Assembly (NCBI GenBank): GCA_052390415.1
Contig: JBQTGY010000168.1
Coordinates: 1 to 22,574 of the forward strand
Reading direction: 5' to 3'
Origin: JANNWF01 sp052390415
Lineage (GTDB): Bacteria; Pseudomonadota; Gammaproteobacteria; Xanthomonadales; Xanthomonadaceae
Length of the DNA stretch: 22,574 nt
Made by a program: the position numbers and the translations under genes. The notes under the pieces are model-generated. The model saw only the letters and a list, made by a program, of their open reading frames with translations. It was not told where the DNA came from and did not search any database. Numbering within the stretch: the stretch's first letter is position 1; each line of letters starts with the position of its first letter. Positions 1 through 8,518 of the stretch are shown here, piece by piece.

Positions 1-60
1 GTTAGTTGATCACTAGGGTGCCACCAGAAAGCGAGTGAAGCCAAAAACAGAAACCAACAA

Positions 61-2373
61 TCAATTCTGCACCCGAATCAAAATCGGGTAATACGCCCCC
101 GCCAATCCGCCAGCCCCGAATAGCTCCACCTCGTTGCCATAACTGGGATGACTCTTCAGCCCGGTCGGCGAAGTCGCTTGCACGAACAGGTCGTAGTCGC
201 CATTCGCCACGCTACGAGAATCGAAGTTGAGCAGGTAGCGACCTTGCGGTGCCGGAGCATCGCGGGCGGTGTTGAGTTCGATGACGCGGGCGCCCGGCTC
301 GACGCCACCACCCGAAGAGCGCAGGAAAACTTCGACCTTGGCGATGCCTTGGGTGCCGCCGCTGGACCAGACTTCGGTACTGGCAATCGGAAACACCATC
401 AGCTCGGATGCCCAGTCGGCCCAGCTTCGATTGCCCACTTCGATGTTGAGCGCGACATCGCCGACCACCGGAATGCGCGCGCGTGGATCGGCGCCGATCA
501 AATGTTGGTTGCCAATGCCGACGTTGCCGATGCGGGTAAATCGCGCCGGTGGGCCGGTGCGTGGCAATTCGCCGTGCATCGGAAAATGATGGATCGCCGC
601 TGGGGGCGTGTATGTCGGTGCGCTGCCGGGCGGATAAAACACCTCGACATGCACGTTGAGAATGCCGGTGTTTTCGGCGAAGAACTGAAAGTCGTTGTTG
701 CCTACGCGGAGGGGCGAGAATCCCGCATGGGCGATGTCGCCGAGCTTCACTCGCACGGTGTGCGGCATGCCCCAGGCCAGCAGGTCGGGAACGTGGGGAA
801 CGCTGTTATTGGGCCTTGGCGGCAGCACGATATTGGTATTGCCGTTGACGCGCACATGGTCTCCGGGTGCCAGTGCAAATCCGGAGTAATCACCCATCTG
901 ATAGGTGAATACCAGCCACGCCTCGGCGATGGCACCGATCTGCGTGGGACGCAGATCATCGGGCACGGCCACCGTGAATTGCGGAAACGCGGCGCTGCTT
1001 CGATTGGCCTTCCGGTAATCGGTGCCTGCAATCCGGGTGACGTAGTTGTGCACGTGGCGCGGCTCGACCACCGGACCGTCAAAACCAAAATTGTCCCAAT
1101 GCAGGAGGAAATACGGCACACCGTCCTTGGGCGTGTTGTAGCCGAAGCCCACCCATAGCGGCTCGTAGTCGCCAGCGCTCAAGGTGTGTGGCGCGAAGCT
1201 CGCATTGATCACTTGCCGACCATCAATCAGCACTTCCACACCGTCGGTGCCGACGCGCGCTTCGAAGCTGCGGCGGACGTTGGAAACGGCCTGTCGGCCG
1301 AGCGACTCCATGTCGACGGATGCAATTCGGTGCGAGGCCCCGTCCATGCCGATCAGGCTGACGCTGAAGGTCTGGAACTGCGAGCGAAAACGCAGCACGC
1401 CGGCGGGCAGACCTTTCGCCCCTTCTTCGTCGAAGAAGTCAGCGTGTCCGGTCAGGTCGGTCTTGATCGGATTGAGATCCAGATACCAGACCGATCGTGG
1501 GCTCAAGGGACTATCCATATCAAACACGATGCGTCGGCGCACGCCAGTTTCGATCCGCATCGGTTTGCGGAAGCGTTGCGCGGTCTGCGACTTGTCACCG
1601 GTGTTGTCGACCCGCGTGCCATTCAAGGTGTGGGCGTGAAACTGATCGTTGATGAAGAACAGGTTGAAGCGAGCGTCGGTTGAGGTGACGGTGGCGTTGT
1701 TCCAGAGTTTTTCGTCGGCCGCACCCATGGGCAGATTGAAATCGTCGAAGTAGGTCATGCTGGTACGCAGCGCGGCCACGCGACTGCCATCCCCGCCGTC
1801 GAAGGTCAGCATGCGCGGCAAACTGGTGATTTCGCCCAACGCATTGATCCGCTCCACCCGCACTTGATGCGGCACACCATTCGGCAAAGGCTGTATCTGC
1901 ACACGTCGATTGCCGGTGACCAACCAGCGCGCGCCGGGCTGGGTAGCGCTGAATGACTTGTTGTTGGCACCGCTCGCACTGATCGCGCCACACTCGCCCA
2001 GACAACCGATGCAGCCACTCGCCGCACCCACGCCACTGTGCAATTGCAGACTGTCGGTCTTCGCGGCGGATGTGGCCAGCGGCCACCACGTGACCAGAAA
2101 ACCCGCGTCCTCACGCCCGCTGCCGGACATCGTCCACCACTGGCCCCAAGCGTTGTCGGCGTCGTAATCAAGCTCCAGCGTCGCCACCCGATCATCGCGA
2201 ATAACGCGTACCTGCGGTGCCGCCTGCAGGTCGACACTGGCCTCGAAGCCGGAACGGAAGAAGGACTGCGCCCACGCTGTGCTCGGCAACAACCAGCAAA
2301 CAACCAGCAGTCGCAAGCAGGTCCGTGCGTACAAGCACCTTCCAAACAACAGGTTCGCGTGCATGGCGATCAT
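61..2373 (-). CDS. Large secreted protein of unknown function
   Basis: The 770-aa product starts with a Sec signal peptide: basic residues before a hydrophobic stretch at about 20-32 and a likely cleavage after AWA (33-35). The mature protein opens with FFRSGFE, a start I associate with secreted proteins of Xanthomonadales. Residues roughly 200-430 are beta-rich with many Trp, Phe and Asp and could be a concanavalin-like sandwich. The last ~130 residues look Ig-like. A Cys cluster (CIGCLGEC) lies near residue 120. I see no catalytic motif and do not recognise a family, so no function is assigned. An in-frame ATG at 2364 is an equally good start and would remove three residues. The gene is not closely coupled to its neighbours; the gap on its 5' side carries an inverted-repeat element. 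Confidence 0.85.
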   Translation of the reverse strand: MIAMHANLLFGRCLYARTCLRLLVVCWLLPSTAWAQSFFRSGFEASVDLQAAPQVRVIRDDRVATLELDYDADNAWGQWWTMSGSGREDAGFLVTWWPLATSAAKTDSLQLHSGVGAASGCIGCLGECGAISASGANNKSFSATQPGARWLVTGNRRVQIQPLPNGVPHQVRVERINALGEITSLPRMLTFDGGDGSRVAALRTSMTYFDDFNLPMGAADEKLWNNATVTSTDARFNLFFINDQFHAHTLNGTRVDNTGDKSQTAQRFRKPMRIETGVRRRIVFDMDSPLSPRSVWYLDLNPIKTDLTGHADFFDEEGAKGLPAGVLRFRSQFQTFSVSLIGMDGASHRIASVDMESLGRQAVSNVRRSFEARVGTDGVEVLIDGRQVINASFAPHTLSAGDYEPLWVGFGYNTPKDGVPYFLLHWDNFGFDGPVVEPRHVHNYVTRIAGTDYRKANRSSAAFPQFTVAVPDDLRPTQIGAIAEAWLVFTYQMGDYSGFALAPGDHVRVNGNTNIVLPPRPNNSVPHVPDLLAWGMPHTVRVKLGDIAHAGFSPLRVGNNDFQFFAENTGILNVHVEVFYPPGSAPTYTPPAAIHHFPMHGELPRTGPPARFTRIGNVGIGNQHLIGADPRARIPVVGDVALNIEVGNRSWADWASELMVFPIASTEVWSSGGTQGIAKVEVFLRSSGGGVEPGARVIELNTARDAPAPQGRYLLNFDSRSVANGDYDLFVQATSPTGLKSHPSYGNEVELFGAGGLAGAYYPILIRVQN

Positions 2374-2506
2374 CCGCGGGCTGCCTGAGCCGGATTTTCA
2401 TCCGTAAACAAGAGCAAAAATGTGACGGTCGGCACACTGCTTGCCGCAGTCACTCTCAGGTTGCGATGCGAACTGGATTCGTGCGTGTTGCGGAAAAGCA
2501 AACGTG

Positions 2507-2612
2507 TTCAACGCGGAGGCGGAGAGGAACGCAGAGGATCGGGATGATCGAGTGTCACGCACCGGGCCAACAATTCGTTGAATTCTGCGCAACTCTGCCC
2601 CTCCGCGTTGAA
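2507..2612. repeat. 106-bp element with ~20-bp terminal inverted repeats
   Basis: The left arm (2507-2526) begins TTCAACGCGGAGG. The right arm (2593-2612) ends CCTCCGCGTTGAA, its exact reverse complement, and the match continues inward with two mismatches. No ORF of note lies inside. It fills most of the 275-bp gap between the VOC gene and the secreted protein gene. It looks like an interspersed non-autonomous palindromic element. It could also act as a bidirectional transcription stop, although it has no T tract. Confidence 0.6.
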
Positions 2613-2648
2613 GCTCTGCTGCGCTTGCTTGACGGCATCTGCGATCCC

Positions 2649-3101
2649 TCAAGCGCCTTCGCTGGGGGCGTTCATCATTTCGGTATAACGGCGTTGCATC
2701 TCTTCCGGCGTGACTTTCTCGATGCTGTGGCCGATGTTCCAGCGATGGCCCCAGGGGTCGCGGAACACTCCGCCACGCTCACCGTAAAACGCGTCACTTG
2801 CTGGCCGTTCCAAGGTGGCTCCGGCTGCGACCGCGCGTTCGATCATGGTGTCGGCATTGTCGACATGCAGATGGATCGACACCGGCGTGCCCCCCAATAC
2901 GTTGGGGCAATTGATGCCGTACTCGGGAAACTCATCGCAAATCATCAGTACCGAACCGCCGATGGCGAGTTCCGCATGACCAAGTCGGCCACTTGGCTCG
3001 GTCAGTCGAAACAACTCCTTCGCGCCGAAAATGTCGGTGTAGAAGGCGATGGCGGCGTTGCCGTCGGACACGCACAGGTAAGCGAACATTTCGTGGACCA
3101 C
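2649..3101 (-). CDS. VOC (glyoxalase/PhnB-like) family protein
   Basis: The 150-aa protein has the paired beta-alpha-beta-beta-beta modules of the vicinal oxygen chelate superfamily. The first runs from FAYLCVSDGNAAIAFYTDIF (residues 6-25) to the segment around LMICDEFPEYG. The second begins at SIHLHVDNADTMIERAV and ends with the signature FRDPWGHRWNIG, typical of PhnB-like and bleomycin-resistance-like members. The fold is clear, but the substrate cannot be read from sequence, as VOC proteins include lyases, dioxygenases and drug-binding proteins. The start is GTG at 3101, chosen because a strong AAGGAGG sits five bases upstream; an ATG at 3089 would be the alternative. It is divergent from the phosphoesterase gene across 176 bp. 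Confidence 0.9.
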   Translation of the reverse strand: MVHEMFAYLCVSDGNAAIAFYTDIFGAKELFRLTEPSGRLGHAELAIGGSVLMICDEFPEYGINCPNVLGGTPVSIHLHVDNADTMIERAVAAGATLERPASDAFYGERGGVFRDPWGHRWNIGHSIEKVTPEEMQRRYTEMMNAPSEGA

Positions 3102-3106
3102 GGGAG

Positions 3107-3113
3107 CCTCCTT
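3107..3113 (-). promoter_or_regulatory. Strong ribosome binding site for the VOC gene
   Basis: AAGGAGG on the minus strand lies five bases before GTG 3099-3101. This supports the GTG over the downstream ATG as the start codon. Confidence 0.7.
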
Positions 3114-3277
3114 GGTAGTGACGGATCAACTCTACATTGGACTCGGGGAAGGTGGATTCCGATGGACGCAGTCAGAAACGAACCGATGGCGAACTGATGA
3201 ACAGCGAGCAGAAACGAGCGCGACGCCGTTGCCGCCAGAGTATTCTCGACCCGAATTGATCGAGCGATCATCCGCCC

Positions 3278-4006
3278 ATGCGCCTGCTGCTGACATCGGA
3301 TCTGCACTACCGTTTACCGTTGTACGACTGGCTGATGCAGGCGGCCAGCGGGTTTGATGCAGTAGCCATTGCGGGCGATCACATCGATGGTGGCCAGCCG
3401 GTGCCTGCGTACATCCAGATCAAGGCGATTCGGGCCAGCTTGAGTGCCATTTCCGAGCAGCGTCCGTTGTTCGTCTGCTCGGGCAATCACGATCTGAACG
3501 CGCGCGACCCAGCCGGTGAAAAGTACGCGAGCTGGGTGCAGGAATGTCGCAGCGCAGCGCTGGCGGTGGATGGCGATTCGGTGCTGCTGGGCGATACGCT
3601 GATCACGGTGTGCCCATGGTGGGATGGTCCGGCGGGTCGCAAATCGGTGTCTGCGTTATTGGATTCCGCGTCGGTGCAGCGCGGGGCGCGTTGGGTGTGG
3701 CTGTATCACGCGCCGCCACAAGGAAAATTGAGCTGGACCGGCAAGCGCCACTATGGCGATGCCTTGTTGCCGGAACTCATCGCGCGACACGCACCCACAG
3801 CCGTGCTGTGCGGGCACATTCACGAAGCGCCGTTTCAAATGGACGGTTCGTGGCACGAACGAATCGGTGAAACCTGGCTGTTCAACGCGGGGCGCCAGTC
3901 CGGCAATGTGCCGGCGCGAGTGGAGATCGACTTCGCTGCTGGGCACGCGCGCTGGGTGACTACCGATGGCGTCGAGGAGTGTTTGCTATCGACTCAAGCG
4001 GCTTGA
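3278..4006 (+). CDS. Calcineurin-like metallophosphoesterase
   Basis: The 242-aa protein carries the five metal-binding blocks of the metallophosphoesterase family in order: D8-x-H10 (SDLHY), G33-D34 (AGDHIDGG), G69-N-H-D72, H144 (YHAPP) and G179-H-I-H182. These residues coordinate the dinuclear metal centre. There is no signal peptide, so it should be cytoplasmic. The family hydrolyses phosphomonoesters, phosphodiesters or nucleotides, and the specific substrate is not visible here. Size and motif spacing resemble small single-domain phosphoesterases rather than SbcD or MRE11 nucleases, which are longer. It is divergent from the VOC gene and convergent with the CRP-like gene, with only nine bases between the two stop codons. 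The start is ATG 3278; no strong ribosome binding site is seen. Confidence 0.93.
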   Translation: MRLLLTSDLHYRLPLYDWLMQAASGFDAVAIAGDHIDGGQPVPAYIQIKAIRASLSAISEQRPLFVCSGNHDLNARDPAGEKYASWVQECRSAALAVDGDSVLLGDTLITVCPWWDGPAGRKSVSALLDSASVQRGARWVWLYHAPPQGKLSWTGKRHYGDALLPELIARHAPTAVLCGHIHEAPFQMDGSWHERIGETWLFNAGRQSGNVPARVEIDFAAGHARWVTTDGVEECLLSTQAA

Positions 4007-4015
4007 TCGTGAGAC

Positions 4016-4516
4016 TCAATAGTCCGGCACATCCGGCCGTTCGGAGCCCAGCTTTTCGGCTGCGGTCGCTTGTTCAGCACCGTCCTGCGAAGCCAGCTCC
4101 GCCAGCACCTTGTCCATCAATGCCAAGTGGGTGCCCGTGCCGGCGTATTGGCGCTTGATGTCGACCAGGTAACCGGTCACAGCCAATAGCCTCCGCGCCA
4201 ATACCTGCGCCACCGCCAAGGTCAACTCCGGCCGCGCGCGAACTTCTGCGGAGGCGTTGTCGATGACGTAGACGCAGCTGTCTTCGCTTGCGACCAATGT
4301 CGCTGAAGGCGCACCTTCGAGCACCGCAGAAATCTCGCCCAGAAAGGCGCCGGGCAGACCGATGTGCACAAACGCCACACCACCGCGCACGACGTCGAAA
4401 CCGCCGCTTTTCAGCACGTACAGTCGATCCGTTCGCACCGCCTCTTCGAGCAAGATCTCGCCCTTGGCGAACCGGCGCTCCGGATATGCCGCACACAGTG
4501 ACAATACATCGATCAT
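4016..4516 (-). CDS. Cyclic-nucleotide-binding-fold (CRP/FNR-like) protein without HTH
   Basis: The 166-aa protein has one cNMP-binding beta-roll at residues ~15-90 and a following helix, but no C-terminal winged helix, so it is not a DNA-binding CRP homologue. The phosphate-binding cassette is recognisable at 57-75 (GAFLGEISAVLEGAPSATLV). The Glu is conserved (E61), but the Arg that normally contacts the cyclic phosphate is Ser71, so nucleotide binding is doubtful. The C-terminal ~65 residues are a helix plus an Ala/Glu-rich tail. The ATG lies eight bases after the ureG stop, and the ureG stop TAG forms part of its ribosome binding site (TAGGT). It is therefore very probably co-transcribed with the urease genes. 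Its role there is unknown; a link to urease regulation or assembly is only a guess. Confidence 0.88.
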   Translation of the reverse strand: MIDVLSLCAAYPERRFAKGEILLEEAVRTDRLYVLKSGGFDVVRGGVAFVHIGLPGAFLGEISAVLEGAPSATLVASEDSCVYVIDNASAEVRARPELTLAVAQVLARRLLAVTGYLVDIKRQYAGTGTHLALMDKVLAELASQDGAEQATAAEKLGSERPDVPDY

Positions 4517-4524
4517 GGCGTTAC

Positions 4525-5157
4525 CTAAGCAAGCAGCAATCCTTGTGTTTCGATGAACCTTATCACCTCGGCCAACCCTTCTTGCCGTCGCAGATCAGTC
4601 ATCACGAAGGGCTTGTCGCCGCGCATGCGCTGGGTGTCTTCGCGCATCACCTGCAGTGAGGCACCTACATAGGGCGCGAGGTCGGTCTTGTTGATGACCA
4701 ACACGTCAGAACGGGTGATGCCGGGACCGCCCTTGCGTGGCACCTTCTCGCCACCGGCGACGTCGATCACATAGATCGTCAGATCAGACAGCTCGGGCGA
4801 AAACGTGGCGGCCAGATTGTCGCCTCCAGATTCGACGAACACGATATCGGCGTCCGGGAACTGCTTGAGCATGCGCTCGATGGCATCGAGATTGATCGAG
4901 GCATCTTCACGAATCGCGGTGTGCGGGCAACCGCCGGTTTCCACGCCCATGATGCGTTCCGGTGGCAAAGCACCGGCGACGGTCAACAGGCGCTGGTCTT
5001 CCTTGGTGTAGATGTCGTTGGTGATGACGACCAGATCGTAGCGATCACGCATGGCTTTGCACAGCATCTCCAGCAAGGTTGTCTTGCCGGAGCCGACGGG
5101 CCCGCCGACGCCTACGCGCAGGGGTGGAAGCGATTTGGTTCGTTGCGAATTGGACAT
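4525..5157 (-). CDS. ureG: Urease accessory GTPase UreG
   Basis: This is a 210-aa SIMIBI-class GTPase that powers nickel insertion into urease as part of the UreD-UreF-UreG complex. Visible motifs are the P-loop GPVGSGKTT (19-27), TNDIYTKED (47-54), the metal-binding Cys-Pro-His (77-79) in VETGGCPHT, the ESGGDNL segment (109-115) and the guanine-specificity motif NKTD (156-159). Length matches the family. I chose ATG 5157, which is preceded by AAGG. An in-frame TTG at 5178 would add seven residues but is less likely. The gene follows ureF by 28 bases and precedes the CRP-like gene by eight. Confidence 0.97.
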   Translation of the reverse strand: MSNSQRTKSLPPLRVGVGGPVGSGKTTLLEMLCKAMRDRYDLVVITNDIYTKEDQRLLTVAGALPPERIMGVETGGCPHTAIREDASINLDAIERMLKQFPDADIVFVESGGDNLAATFSPELSDLTIYVIDVAGGEKVPRKGGPGITRSDVLVINKTDLAPYVGASLQVMREDTQRMRGDKPFVMTDLRRQEGLAEVIRFIETQGLLLA

Positions 5158-5185
5158 GGGCCTTGGCGCTGTTTTCAAAGGGCGA

Positions 5186-5878
5186 TCATGAGCGAAACAG
5201 CCGGCTGTACTGGGTTTCGTGGCGCGACGACAGGATCGCCAGCATCGGGCTGAAGTTGCGAGTTTCAGCAGCAGGAATGGTCGATGCTTCGGCGACCCAC
5301 GCGGGCACCCGCAAGGCCAGCCGACGCAACATGCTCTGACCTGCGGTTTGTCCCAGCGGCACCAGCTTGATGGCGGCCATCACCAGATTCTCGAGCAGGC
5401 TCCAGACCAGCGCATGCAGCCCGCCAGCTCGATCCAGACCCAGGCATCGCGCGGACAGGGCATGCACGCTGCCGTAAGCGAGCGGGTCAAGTCCGCGCAA
5501 CAGCTCACGTTGCAGCTCGTTCAATCCTTCGACATTCGGCAATGCCAACAACCACTGTCGCAACGAACGTCCAGTCTGCTCACATTCCATCCGCAATTCG
5601 CTGGTTTCCCGACTGACCAGCAGCCGCGTGTTCCATTCGTTCACAGCGACATCATCGGTTCCTTCCCACGCAGCAAACAACGCGCACCACAACGGCGCTT
5701 CTCCATACAGCCAGACTTCGCTCACGTAGTCGGCAATCCATGCTTCGGCTGCCGCCGCGTCGTGGATCAGCCCGCCAGCAAACGCCGCTTCCATGCCCAG
5801 GGAATGACTGAAAGCACCGACCGGCAGGGTCGCCGAGGACAACTGCAACAGACCCGACAGTGAGGTGGCATCAATCAA
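5186..5878 (-). CDS. ureF: Urease accessory protein UreF
   Basis: The 230-aa all-helical protein has the family's N-terminal signature LPVGAFSHSLGMEAAF. It also carries the conserved E-L-R-x-E-x-x-x-x-G-R segment near the middle and ends with a region that includes HETQYSRLFRS. UreF bridges UreD-bound apo-urease and UreG and gates GTP hydrolysis during active-site carbamylation and nickel loading. The start appears to be TTG at 5878, which overlaps the end of ureE by eight bases (CTTGATTGATG). No in-frame ATG or GTG occurs before the conserved N-terminal block, so TTG fits best, and translational coupling to ureE is likely. Confidence 0.95.
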   Translation of the reverse strand: MIDATSLSGLLQLSSATLPVGAFSHSLGMEAAFAGGLIHDAAAAEAWIADYVSEVWLYGEAPLWCALFAAWEGTDDVAVNEWNTRLLVSRETSELRMECEQTGRSLRQWLLALPNVEGLNELQRELLRGLDPLAYGSVHALSARCLGLDRAGGLHALVWSLLENLVMAAIKLVPLGQTAGQSMLRRLALRVPAWVAEASTIPAAETRNFSPMLAILSSRHETQYSRLFRS

Positions 5879-6632
5879 GATGATCGTCCGCGAGTTGCCG
5901 TTTGAGCGTGGCGGTGCGACTGGCGTGGTGATCGGCGATCACTGGCACCTGCGGTGCACAGAATGGGACGAACGCAGTCAACATGGGCGAACCGTGCACG
6001 GGATGCGGATGACTGTGGGAATGATCGGCACCCGAGGCATGCAGGTCCTGGTGTGAGTGATGGCCGTCGGACTGTTCCACTGCCGACGCTTCCTCTGCGG
6101 TTTCTGTCGATGCGCCGTGCTGCGGATGACGCATCGCAAACAGCTGCTGCGACAGCTCGTAATCCGCCGCGAAGGTCTCATCGTGGCCATGTTTGTGGCC
6201 GCCGCCGTAGGCACCGGTCTCGGGCACAAACGCGGCTTCCACCGCGGTGACGGCAACGCCCAACTGCAGCAGCATGTCCTGCAACACTGCATCGGGTTCG
6301 ATAGCCAACCACGCCGTGCCCACTTCAACGGTGACGTGGCGATTGCCCAAGTGATACGCCGCACGCGCCATTGCCTGCGGGCTGGAGGCGGTGATGCGCA
6401 GCAAGGGTTCGGTACGTGCGCGCACTTCAAAACCCTCGCCGCTTGCTGCGCTGAGGCGGTCGCCGGGGTGCAGCGTCTGCCCAGCCGACAAAGCCCAGGC
6501 CAGCTCACGGCCATCGGCCAGGCTCATTCGCAAACGGCTGCGTTTGCGTTGGTCGAAAGTCAGATAGAGCGGTTCAGGCAGTGCCGAGGACTGACTCGGC
6601 GCGTGAGTGGCTTGAAGTAACAACAGAGTCAT
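5871..6632 (-). CDS. ureE: Urease nickel metallochaperone UreE with His-rich tail
   Basis: The 253-aa protein has the UreE N-terminal domain (about 18-85) and the metal-binding C-terminal domain. The conserved LGNRHV, with the dimer-interface nickel ligand His99, lies at 95-100. The protein is much longer than the usual ~150-160 residues. Two His clusters (GGGHKHGHDE at 143-152 and a nine-His stretch at about 191-213) are separated by a Glu/Ala-rich linker, followed by ~40 further residues. Such tails store or concentrate nickel for delivery to the UreDFG complex. The start is ATG 6632; the reading frame is open to 6854, but that extension lies in the 139-bp ureC-ureE gap and resembles no UreE sequence. 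The 3' end overlaps ureF. Confidence 0.95.
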   Translation of the reverse strand: MTLLLLQATHAPSQSSALPEPLYLTFDQRKRSRLRMSLADGRELAWALSAGQTLHPGDRLSAASGEGFEVRARTEPLLRITASSPQAMARAAYHLGNRHVTVEVGTAWLAIEPDAVLQDMLLQLGVAVTAVEAAFVPETGAYGGGHKHGHDETFAADYELSQQLFAMRHPQHGASTETAEEASAVEQSDGHHSHQDLHASGADHSHSHPHPVHGSPMLTAFVPFCAPQVPVIADHHASRTATLKRQLADDHLD

Positions 6633-6771
6633 CGCGCTTGATCTCGTGGGGGTACGCAGAATAGTTGAGGAAGATCGGCAACTTTCCAGTGCGGTTGCAA
6701 CAAGGTGCTTGCGATCCTGGTGTCCTGTGGACACGTTCAGCGCAAGGCACGGGACGCACGCCTCTTCGGAT

Positions 6772-8475
6772 TCAAAACAAGAAATACCGCTGCGCCATCG
6801 GCAGCTCACGCGCGGGCTCGCACCATAACGGCTCACCATCGGCGACCACGACATAGGTTTGCGGATCGACCTGGATATCCGGTGTGGCTTGGTTGTGGAT
6901 CATGTCAGCCTTGCTGATGGCGCGGCAGTTGCGCACAGCCACCAAGGGCTTTTGCAGACCGAGTTGGTCACCGATGCCGTTGTCCAGCGCCGCCTTTGAG
7001 ACGAAGGTCAGCGAACTGCGGGTGAGTGATCGTCCGTAGGCGGCAAACATCGGTCGATAGTGAACCGGTTGCGGCGTGGGAATCGATGCGTTCGGATCGC
7101 CCATGGGCGCGGCCGCGATGCTGCCGCCCTTCAGGATCAGTGCCGGTTTGACCGCGAAGAACGCCGGCTTCCACAGCACCAGATCCGCCCATTTGCCAAC
7201 CTCCACCGAGCCGACTTCATGCGCGATGCCATGCGTGATGGCGGGATTGATGGTGACCTTGGCCAGATAACGTTTGACCCGGAAGTTGTCGTTGCGGGAG
7301 CTGTCCTGCGGCAACGCGCCGCGCTGTTGTTTCATCTTGTGGGCAGTCTGGAAGGTGCGAATGATGACCTCGCCGACGCGGCCCATCGCTTGTGAATCCG
7401 AGGCGATCATCGAGAAGGCGCCAAGGTCGTGCAGGATGTCTTCGGCGGCGATGGTTTCGCGACGAATGCGACTCTCGGCAAAGGCCACGTCTTCGGCGAT
7501 GCCGGGATCGAGGTGATGACAGACCATCAGCATGTCGAGATGTTCGTCGAGCGTGTTGATGGTGAACGGTCGGGTCGGATTGGTTGACGACGGCAGCACG
7601 TTTGGCAGCGACGCCGCCTTGATGATGTCGGGCGAGTGGCCGCCGCCCGCGCCTTCCGTGTGATACGTGTGAATCGTGCGGCCCTTGATCGCCGCCAAGG
7701 TGACTTCAACGAAGCCGGATTCGTTCAAGGTATCGGTGTGAATGGCGACCTGGGTGTCGGTGGCATCCGCCACGCTCAGCGCGCAGTCGATGGCCGCCGG
7801 CGTGGTGCCCCAGTCTTCGTGCAGTTTCAGTCCGATCGCGCCCGCTTCGATTTGCTCGAACAATCCGCCCGGCACACTGGCATTACCCTTGCCGAGAAAT
7901 CCGAGATTCATCGGGAAGGCTTCGGCTGCTTCCAACATGCGTTGCAGATGCCACGGCCCCGGCGTACAGGTGGTGGCATTGGTGCCGGTCGCAGGACCGG
8001 TGCCGCCGCCAAGCATGGTGGTGGTGCCTGCCATCAGCGCTTCTTCGATCTGCTGCGGGCAGATGAAGTGAATATGTGAGTCGATCACGCCGGCGGTCAG
8101 GATCAAGCCTTCGCCGGCGATGATTTCGGTGCCAGGCCCGATCACGATGCTGACGCCTGGCTGGATATCGGGATTGCCGGCCTTGCCGATGCCGGCAATA
8201 CGGCCATTCTTGAGTCCGACATCGGCCTTGACGATGCCCCAGTGGTCGACGATCAGCGCATTGGTGATGACGGTATCTGCGCAGTCCGCACTCAAACGCT
8301 GGCTTTGCCCCATGCCATCGCGAATGACTTTGCCGCCGCCGAATTTCACTTCTTCGCCGTAGACGGTGAAGTCGCGCTCGACCTCGATGATCAGATCGGT
8401 ATCGGCCAAGCGCACGCGATCACCGACCGTGGGGCCAAATATCTCCGCATACGCTTGCCGACTGATGCGGGTCAT
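6772..8475 (-). CDS. ureC: Urease subunit alpha UreC (catalytic)
   Basis: UreC is the catalytic subunit that hydrolyses urea to ammonia and carbamate in the cytoplasm. The 567-aa product matches the standard length, and its residues fall on the Klebsiella numbering exactly: nickel ligands H134 and H136 (SHIHF), carbamylated K217 (GLKLHEDWG), H246 (HTDTLNES), H272 (HTEGAGGGHS) and D360 (IASDSQ). The flap has C319 and H320 (MVCHHLDP). All residues needed for activity are present. The start is ATG 8475, giving MTRISRQAYAEIFGP; the frame stays open upstream to 8673, but that part overlaps ureB in another frame and is not UreC. ureB ends 43 bases upstream. Confidence 0.98.
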   Translation of the reverse strand: MTRISRQAYAEIFGPTVGDRVRLADTDLIIEVERDFTVYGEEVKFGGGKVIRDGMGQSQRLSADCADTVITNALIVDHWGIVKADVGLKNGRIAGIGKAGNPDIQPGVSIVIGPGTEIIAGEGLILTAGVIDSHIHFICPQQIEEALMAGTTTMLGGGTGPATGTNATTCTPGPWHLQRMLEAAEAFPMNLGFLGKGNASVPGGLFEQIEAGAIGLKLHEDWGTTPAAIDCALSVADATDTQVAIHTDTLNESGFVEVTLAAIKGRTIHTYHTEGAGGGHSPDIIKAASLPNVLPSSTNPTRPFTINTLDEHLDMLMVCHHLDPGIAEDVAFAESRIRRETIAAEDILHDLGAFSMIASDSQAMGRVGEVIIRTFQTAHKMKQQRGALPQDSSRNDNFRVKRYLAKVTINPAITHGIAHEVGSVEVGKWADLVLWKPAFFAVKPALILKGGSIAAAPMGDPNASIPTPQPVHYRPMFAAYGRSLTRSSLTFVSKAALDNGIGDQLGLQKPLVAVRNCRAISKADMIHNQATPDIQVDPQTYVVVADGEPLWCEPARELPMAQRYFLF

Positions 8476-8518
8476 GCGTGTGAGTGCCCGTTGCGTTTCA
8501 TTTGATTGGAGCCAACCA

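Noticed and set aside
148..1158. 336-aa plus-strand open frame opposite the secreted protein
   Set aside because: It is a His/Arg-rich antisense shadow; the minus-strand gene has a signal peptide and coherent composition.
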